The notes under the pieces: model-generated
What the model saw: the letters and a program-made list of their open reading frames with translations, nothing else
What the model was told of the DNA's origin: nothing
Database searches by the model: none
In this document: positions 56,834-64,000 of the stretch, piece by piece
Numbering within the stretch: the first letter of the stretch is position 1
Layout: every line of letters starts with the position of its first letter
Made by a program: the position numbers and the translations under genes
Assembly (NCBI RefSeq): GCF_050948215.1
Contig: NC_135150.1
Span: 21,927,943 to 21,991,942 of the forward strand
Length of the DNA stretch: 64,000 nucleotides
Origin: Halictus rubicundus
Taxonomy: Eukaryota > Arthropoda > Insecta > Hymenoptera > Halictidae
Reading direction: 5' to 3'

Positions 56834-58292
56834 AAACGTAACTTGAGGAACGCTTGAACAAGATTTATTAGTGCCTGATTATGACCAACTGCTACTACTG
56901 TTTGCCAGCATTTTCTAGTTCTGAAAACTAGATAGAACTAAGTAACTTATTGAGTGGGACTTACTAAAGGATGACCTTCCAGGATTGACCCCTTCCATAT
57001 TGAAGACGATCAACACAAGGCTGCTACTGTTTATAAGAATTCTTAGATTACGTTACAGAAATCCGAATGAAGGAACAATTTCTCTGTCATAACCTATGAA
57101 CGAATGCTATTCGTATTCGTTCACAAATGTTGTTCACAGCATAAGCGCACAATGATCCGCTGTCTAACCGCTACAAAACATGAACCTCCCACATTATCGT
57201 TCCATTAACAACGAATACGCGATGAAAACAAGTTAAAATCGCATCCACGTCATACTTAAACCCAGCAATCTCGTGGGTCGCGGTAGCAATCGACGCGTGG
57301 ATCCCGATCGAACAAGATCCCGGCTTACAGAGAACGTTCGCGCCGATAAGAAGCTTCCGTGTGTGAATTACGGCCGCCTCGTGCAACAGAGAGCGAGACC
57401 AGCAGAGAAGGCCAGAGAGAGTGAGAGGGAGAGAGAGAGAGAGAGAGAGAGAGGGGGAGAGAGTGAGTCTCTCGTGGCAGGGACTCGAGATGTCACCTCG
57501 AATAAAAACCGGATATTCCAGCGATGTCGAGGGCGGCCGCGGAATGTTACGCGGCACGCGATACAAACCGACTACGGTGCCTTGGCTCGGGAATGACGGG
57601 TGCGCGAGCGTGTTGGCGTACGGCAGCCGCGGCCGATATGCAATAACTCCGCGAAATTCTCTGCAACGGGAACGGCCACGGCCGGGCGAAGCGAGGAACA
57701 GGGAAAGAGGGGGATGCATCGAGCCGGGAGCCCCGCGTGTTCTCGTGCGAGCTATCGTTCCATCTTCCGCAATTCCAGCGGCGAAAACGCGGCGGCGATA
57801 TTAGCCGGCCGATAAGGTGATAGGGACTGGCGCGGATAGCCGCCGCACCACTCGGCCGACGTTATAGAATCCCGAAGGAGGAGGCGGGGTCGCGCGTCAA
57901 AACGCCGGCCATGAGAAATGGCTGCGGAGCCGGGCGCAACTCCGAACACCGCACATTACCCGCGTTGCCGACCATCGCGATCCCGAAACCATTGGCCATC
58001 AACCCCCTCGAAATGAGTGGGAACGTACCCCTTCGTTCGTCGGCGCTCGGACATTTCCGCAAGATGGAGCAATCCTGAACAATTGCTAGAAAGTTGCTGG
58101 GCATGTTTCCAGTTCAACCTTCGATTATGCCCACGTCCGTTTGGGACCAGGATTCCTGCTTCTTCTCTGCAAATTTGCCTTCAACAATAACGATAGACAT
58201 TGATGATAAGTTCAGTTTGAACTAGATTTTTAGAGACCTCTCTTGAATTTTCAGTCTCCCGATATCATCTCGAAATTGTAATATGATACATG
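56834..58292. other. Non-coding stretch with (GA)n and a CpG-rich block
   Basis: A GA run lies at 57418-57456. CpG-rich 57230-58080 is open on both strands with no recognised domain. AT-rich on both sides. Confidence 0.4.
57418..57456. repeat. (GA)n microsatellite
   Basis: GA run with a few extra G. Confidence 0.93.
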
Positions 58293-59002
58293 TACAGGAT
58301 GTCTCGTCTAACTCGACCATCTAAAGTATCTTGCTTGTTTTTTTTTTTTTCTGATAGAAGAAAATTTCAGAGGAAAACATTAGTTGGTTCGGAGGGGCAA
58401 ATGTTATGATTGGCAAACAAATTTGTTCAAGGTTATATTTTTTGAGATTTTAAGGTCATCGAAGTTTTTTTAAGTGGAATCATATATTTTTATTACCGCT
58501 ATATGATAAGAAGAATCCAACGACCTGTAATGTTACGACCTTAGCGTGACCTTGAGTTTGTTATCACCAAGGTTTCCACACCATACATTCACACTCCATG
58601 GACGCTGGTGTACAACTTGTCGAAGCTATTTCGGGTTTTCAGTGCACCAATAATGCATATTATGTGTATGCAGTTGTCCATGGTTAGAAAAAGTAGCTTC
58701 GCAGGAAAGAGAACGTCATAAAAGAAATGTTCATTTCTTTGTGTTTGCTGCAATGTCCATGTGCAAAACGCAACACGATTCTCAAAGGCGTTGCCATGAA
58801 GCTCCTCGTGTAAGGAAACATGACGTTGCAATATTCGGCACACACTTGCTTTGGCAATGCCTAAAGAACGTCCAATTTTTCGACAACTTGTAGTAGAATC
58901 GATACTGACTGTACCCAATGCATAACAAAATAATAACCGTAATGATGATCTAGTAGGATTTCTCCGGGATCTATCAGGAACTCTGTAACAGTAGAAATGC
59001 AC
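58293..59002 (-). mobile_element. Family H relic retaining transposase sequence
   Basis: The left terminus follows TA: CAGGATGTCTCGTCTAACTC then GACCATCTAAAGTATC, the same end as the 33967-34168 MITE. The transposase remnant reads on the minus strand, so this terminus lies downstream of the coding part. The opposite end was not identified; the right limit given is that of the open frame. Confidence 0.7.
58589..59002 (-). pseudogene. Mariner/Tc1-related transposase fragment
   Basis: An open frame of 137 codons. A helix-turn-helix-like segment (SCRKIGRSLGIAKASVCRIL, about residues 39-58) is followed by LHGNAFENRVAFCTWTLQQ and NEHFFYDVLF, a linker and pre-catalytic pattern common in insect mariner/Tc1-type transposases. 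After FYDVLF the normal Asp-Glu-Ala motif is lost by a frame shift. The continuing frame still echoes the DNA of the conserved asparagine/histidine/tyrosine-tryptophan stretch, but not the protein. The C-terminal half, including later catalytic residues, is missing. It binds and cuts element ends when intact; this one is dead. The minus-strand direction agrees with the orientation of the family H end at 58293. Confidence 0.75.
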
Positions 59003-61886
59003 TTTCCATGGGACTGCAAATTTCCGAAGAGAATTTCCAATGTAAGGATGAATGGTTGGTAGTAGAAAATAGCCGTGAACATTTGAGTATCCTTATCCAA
59101 GAATAACAAAGGATTTCTCTCCCTTTTCAACGCGTTTTTCCACGTCCCACTGCTGAAAACGGAGCTCGGCAATAATTGTGATTTTCTAAGAAGAGTTTCA
59201 GATGTAGGGATGAATTTCCACGGGTTGGAAATCCTTCTGTCCCGATTTTTCTAGAATGCACAAAAAGAATGCGCCAGGGAGGTTTTCTTCACGTTCCCCG
59301 TTTCCTTTTCCTCTCTCCAGCTGCAAAAGACACAGAGTCCGGTAATTGATTCGTAATTACGATCTCGTAGGGTGTCCCGAGGATTTATCAGGCTTGCGGA
59401 GGTGCATGGTGGCGATGATGGGTCATGACAGCGATCCGAGCGAGACGAGAGAGCGTGCACCGGGCAGAATAGAGCGACGGCGGTTGAATCGGCCGAGCAC
59501 AATAGACGGAAAAATGGATCGAGAGAGCCGTAGCAAGGCGTTGCATCTGCTGCGCCCCCGGAGTTATTCTGAACTCTGATTAATTACGGGCGTCTCTGTA
59601 TTTCGCTATATACATTAATCACCGGATCAATAGGCCGTAACGATGTGGATGATCGCGTCGGTGCCCCGTGTCTCGATTGCCAATATAATTATCATATCCC
59701 TTTATGATACTGATTAATGGACCGTGGACGCTCTGTATCGTTTATGGTTCTGATTGCATCGCGTTTATGCGTGTTCCCGATGTATCGTCGTGTAATTCAA
59801 TCGAACCAAGTGAAAGAGAGGGAGGGAGAGGAGAGACGATCTTCGAGCATCTTGGAAACAACGTTCCGTCCTAATTATGCGCGCAAGCGATCCGCGAGGA
59901 TGCGTCCCGTCGAATAAATTTCCTCTAACAATCTCGCTCGAGGAGCCATTCAACGGAATCCAATTGTTCGCGTTACGAGCCAGACACAAAAACGACGAGC
60001 TTGGAAAAGTATCTGTTATCCCCGGAACAAGCTCACGGTAACAAACTACTTACGATGATTATTGCGACGCGCTCGGGCTACAATACCATCGATATTATCT
60101 AACCTGTATAAATGCTTTGTGCCGGTAAAAGTGCGTAGTTAGTAACACATGGGTGCTATTTGCGGAAGATATTATTAAGCAAAAGTGCTATTTCGTGGCA
60201 AACCATCGATAGGTTTTACAATGTCTATACTACTTGCAGAGAGACTTTATAAGGATATTTTTGAAACGACGTTTCTTTAGTACTGAACCCGTAGACCCAC
60301 TATGCAGAAACGGGAAAATAATCCCTTTTCCGTGTCTACTTCGCGGTCCTTCCTAGTCTTCAAATATTTCCGACGATTTCGCACAGTCTCGCATGGAAAA
60401 TTCTTCCCAGTCCGGAAGCATCCAGGACTAATTAAAAAATCGACTGTTGCGATTAAAACGTAACCAAATTCGCTCGACCACCGACCAACAAAATCTCAGC
60501 GATACCAGAAACCCGTGGCAACGTAGAAATGAGTTCGAGGAGGTCCGAGCAGATCGGAATCGCGGATCGATCGCCGTTCCGCTCGGTGCCCGGCCATTAA
60601 AAACCATCGAGGTGGATCTCGCGATGGATCGTGCGGGTTCGGGGCTCGATCTAGCTGGTGGCGCAGTCGAATTGAATCCTAAACGCCGCGAAAGAGGAAC
60701 GAGCCCCCGTAGATAATGATCCCCGGCTCGCACGGCGTGTATTATCACGCTCGCGTTATTACGTCGAGTGAATTTCGGAAGTTTTACGAGGGGGCGTTCG
60801 TGGAAGAGCTCGGCCGGAAGAGGGCTGGAAGAGGCGCGGCGCGTGTATTACAATACGGAGATAGAAGATCTCCGGCTATATATCACGTATCGTGACAAGA
60901 GCTGGCTCAAGAGGGAGAGAGAGAGAGAGAGAGAGAGAGAAACAGAGAGGAAGAAAGCAGGCTCGCACGAACCACCGATGCATTTATGCACGCAGCGACC
61001 ACGTTCTCCTGCTCCGGACACGTGCCCGCTGCACCGTCGAACCCTCTCGCCGACGCTAATTACAAAAACGTCGGCAATTGCGTATTACTCTCGCGACCGG
61101 ATAACTGTAATTACGCGTAGGAGAGCACGGTTTTGTTGTTTACCGACGCGCGTCCGTTCGGCTACCGCTCGCGCGATAAGCGTTATCGATGCACCGATGA
61201 CTACCCCCCACCCCGTTCCCTTCAATCCCCTCGCGGAAAAAATTGATTCCTGGGGTATTTCGTCAGTAAATTACCTGCCGCCGACCGCCCACGCCATCGC
61301 GATCGATGCTCTCGAATTTCATTTCGATCGTTTCACAGCTCGACAAATAGACGCTTCGTTTTTATCGTTCGAAAGGGACTAAATTTTACCCTTTCTTCTC
61401 ATTCGATTTAATTCAATAAAGACCGATGTAGTCCCGTCGCATTCACGGAACGCAATGCATTTATTTTCGGGCAGAAAATAGTTTGTCTGACCGCGTCAGC
61501 CGATGCGAGTGTATCAAGTAAAAATGGATGAAACACTACCCCAGAATTTTCTATACAACCATTTTTCGGGAGCATGCGAAGATTAATAATCGCGGCTAAA
61601 ACGGGTGAATAAACAAGAAAAATGAACATCGGAGAGGACATACAGTTACGTTTCTTTACAACTGGAGCGACGAACGGCTCGTGAAAGCGTCACTGTCAAC
61701 CGGTAACGAGCATTGTTCGCCGAGCAGCAGCGCCCGTGACATTTTTACGCGTCGCGACGCCGTGACCTGGGTCAAGTTAACGAAAGTCACGAGCCTCGTC
61801 GGAGAGGCCAGGAGGCCGGAGCCAAAGCCATCCCTTTCTCGTTCTCGTGGCTGACTCTTCTGGCTCGCTTTATGTCTCGAGTTCCT

Positions 61887-61921
<35 letters not shown>

Positions 61922-62626
61922 TCTCTCTCTCTCTGATTCTCTCTGCTGGGTTTCCCGGTCTCCCGTACTCGACTGGCAACGAGAAAATTACAAGCGGGAC
62001 ACGCTCACGGAAAGGAGGCAGAGGGTGACGAGAAGGGTGGCACCGACCGAGGGGGGCCTAGAATGCGACGGCGTCGCTCCTCATGCGGATACCCCGTAAA
62101 TCATGACGAAGTACCGTAAAGGACGAAACGAAAGGCACGCGAAACACAGCACGCCGGCAGATATATAACGCTCTCTCGCGAGGACGAGCGCCACGGCTCG
62201 GCTCGTGCCTTATATTCCGGTTACAGTGTTCGCCAGCCTGGCCCGGAGCTGCCAGAGGCTACGCAGAATTTCTGTATATTTTAATTATACATTGTCAACC
62301 CCTTCGTTGCTTTTCACGAGATATCCCAGGACCTGATACTTTCCATTTGTCGCTTTCGACCAGACGCACCCATGCAATTAAGAACCCTTGAACCCTTCGT
62401 TCTAACATTTTCATTCAACAGAACACGTTTCGCTTGATTCACCCCTTGTTCCCTCCGAAGTGTATAATCTTGTTTTAGAAAGAAAATAGGTACGATTCAA
62501 AGATCCATTTCGTTGCCTTCAACCCTTTATGCATTTATAACAAAACGAACCGGCCACCTAGAAAACTATAAACACATTATAAGAATCGAATGATGTTGTT
62601 ATATTATTCTCGATTTGTTGAAAAAA
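59003..62626. other. Non-coding stretch with two microsatellites
   Basis: GA runs lie at 60911-60940 and CT runs at 61888-61935. A local echo (GAAGAGAATTTCCAATGTAAG near 59029 and a variant near 59190) suggests a small duplication. CpG-rich 60520-61380 gives a 204-codon frame crossing the GA run, without a domain. No gene is recognised. Confidence 0.4.
61888..61935. repeat. (CT)n microsatellite
   Basis: CT run with one C insertion in the middle. Confidence 0.95.
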
Positions 62627-63461
62627 TTAACACTAAACCTACCCTTACTTCTTATATACCTGTTCCTACCGTGCGTGGTCGAAATGACCGGTCCTTAAAA
62701 AAAGTTATTGTTAATACATTGAACGTAGATAATAGTCAATTTGTTGCTGAATGAATTAGTAGGTGAACAACTTCCATAAAATTACGATACAAATTTATTT
62801 TCATTTAATTGCAATTACATCAAAAATACTGCGATGCTCTCACCTCGATTTACTAAATTGTACTGCGACGTCCACGTTTGCGGTTTCAATGCATTTGCCA
62901 TGAAACAATATTATCAACCAGGCACGTGCGTAACTTGATAGCGTCTCATTCGATAGGGCGGCTCATCTATTTTGAGTTGGCCATGCCACATTGAGAATAG
63001 TCTTTCTTTTATACTGATTGCTTAGGTTTAGAAGAGTAAATACCATATTATCTCGTGCGGTCGAATTCATCGGCCGCAGTAGGTAGGACAAGATATATAT
63101 ATTTCTTGGGAAAAAATAAATGATGCGAGAAATAAATACTGGAAAATACATCGCATACATACTTTAACACGTTGACTGCCATTTCACCCACATGTGGGTG
63201 ACGGAATTATTTGTCCAGGTTTCCAAATGAATTTTTACGTTAATATATTCATTGTACCAAATTTGATTAGGATCTGTAAAACACAACAAACTTGGAGGAC
63301 TACTCAATATCACACTTTTTTTATTTCATTAAATGACTTACTTTGATTTTATGAAGTTTTTCAGGTTTCTAGTTTGGCAGTCAAATAATGTTGTTTGTAC
63401 GAAATTGTACGCAGAAGTTTGAAAAGGCCAATTTGACCGGCCGTGGTTCGTTTAGTGTTAA
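62627..63461. mobile_element. 835-bp TTAA-bounded element (TTAACACTAAAC ends)
   Basis: Left end TTAACACTAAACCTACCC, inverted right end TTAACACTAAACGAACCACG. Both have a GACCGGTC-like block about 35-60 bp inside (GACCGGTCC near 62690; GACCGGCC near 63436). Contains the second 68-bp repeat and a TTAACACGTTGACTGCC end at 63164 with the palindrome CCCACATGTGGG. The reverse frame 62963-63160 has no recognised domain. Confidence 0.75.
62873..62942 (+). repeat. 68-bp dispersed repeat, copy 2
   Basis: Partner of 56766-56833; contains TATTATCAACCAGGCACGTG followed by GTAACTTGATAGC. Lies inside the 835-bp TTAA element. Confidence 0.7.
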
Positions 63462-63464
63462 TTA

Positions 63465-63515
63465 GCAATTGACTTGAACAATTTTTACTTTGCACACAGA
63501 TCCGTAGTCTACTTA
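63465..63515 (-). repeat. Family C end fragment
   Basis: AATTTTTACTTTGCACACAG then ATCCGTAGTC, the inverse of the family C terminus. It starts four bases after the TTAA element ends. Confidence 0.5.
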
Positions 63516-63553
63516 CAGCAATACTCAAGTGAATACCTACTTTCAATTTTTCT

Positions 63554-63756
63554 TTAACACGTTAAGCGCTACGTCGGCCCCAGGGGACCGACATCGAACT
63601 TTCCGTTCAGGCGGCGTCGATCCACAATGATCGCTTTTCGTTTAGAAGACGCGTCGGTCGACTCGGAGACGTGACCTCTGTTTGTATACAAACTTGCGGT
63701 TACTCGCAGCATGAACGGAAAGTCCATAGCTACAAGCTCCGCACTTGACGTGTTAA
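63554..63756. mobile_element. TTAA-bounded MITE J
   Basis: 203 bp from TTAACACGTTAAGCGCTACG to the inverted TTAACACGTCAAGTGC. Near each end lies an inverted pair (AACTTTCCGTTCA and TGAACGGAAAGTCC). The near-palindrome GTCGGCCCCAGGGGACCGAC is at about 63575-63594. Whole-element hairpin potential; no coding capacity. Confidence 0.8.
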
Positions 63757-64000
63757 ATAAACAAAGAAAAATAGGATTTTATTATTATTGTTATTTTTAT
63801 TATTTATTTGATTATGTGATTTTTGATTTCTTTGTAATCGTACGTTCTCATTGACAAATAGCGAAATTGTTATGGATAATTACTTACTTCATTCATTTAC
63901 TATGAAGTCTAACTACTTTACAATGTTATTGAAAGTCGTAGATGATGTTAGACGATGAAAGTCTCAGTTTTCCACGATGTTCGTGCTAGAACTGCAATCT
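63757..64000. other. AT-rich tail of the window
   Basis: A TTATTATT-rich patch (63780-63815) and plain AT-rich sequence; nothing else seen. Confidence 0.4.

Noticed and set aside
60768..61382. 204-codon plus-strand frame
   Set aside because: Crosses a GA repeat (Arg-Glu run) in CpG-rich DNA and shows no domain.
62150..62240. TATATAA plus TTACAGTG as a core promoter
   Set aside because: The spacing between the TATA-like motif and the initiator-like motif is far from about 30 bases, and no gene follows.

Overview
This window looks like gene-poor nuclear DNA from an insect, probably a hymenopteran (bee, ant or wasp). The evidence is indirect. Long (GA)n/(CT)n runs occur every few kilobases. 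CpG-rich blocks alternate with AT-rich DNA. Short DNA transposons of the Tc1/mariner type (TA target) and piggyBac-like type (TTAA target) are very dense, and one degenerate transposase resembles a type common in ant and bee genomes. There is no bacterial-style gene packing, no operon, no rRNA, no CRISPR array and no tRNA that I could recognise. I found no host protein-coding gene or exon I can defend, so the window is probably intergenic or inside one or more large introns.

What can be read is a layered archive of mobile elements. The dominant one, here called family A, has at least 14 copies of about 115-250 bp plus one end fragment (near 25, 885, 4687, 6567, 10380, 13249, 18059, 22050, 27148, 37145, 43132, 44814, 53508 and 56551). 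Its ends begin CAGTGA and most copies sit between TA dinucleotides; many carry a central GGGGTATACCCC palindrome. Family B (668-1386 and 28964-29842) has 22-bp inverted ends, and in the second copy a roughly 251-bp internal unit is tandemly repeated three times. Family C is a roughly 180-260 bp element with GCGGATNTTTATGC ends, present as four two-ended copies and many fragments. TTAA-bounded elements include family E (14753, 26087, 28662), F (24637), J (63554), a pair with GGGG after the TTAA (39350-39790 and 55613-56433), and an 835-bp element (62627-63461).

Two elements preserve traces of a transposase. A Tc1-like element (52084-53860) has outer and inner terminal repeats and a broken DD34E transposase, and a family A copy is inserted in it. 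A second relic (58293 to about 59002) carries part of a reverse-strand mariner/Tc1-related transposase; related end sequences without coding potential lie at 33967-34168 and 45898-46169. A 5'-truncated non-LTR retrotransposon tail at 44334-44580 is flanked by a 16-bp target duplication.

Nesting gives a relative order of events: A inside B (885-1098), A inside the Tc1 element (53508-53694), E inside a mariner-like relic (26087-26338), D inside a longer inverted repeat (7839-8013), and the retrotransposon tail inside an older DNA-element end. Between these lie single-copy stretches, microsatellites, a 39-bp minisatellite (about 19806-20004) and CpG-rich blocks that give long but unconvincing open frames on both strands.
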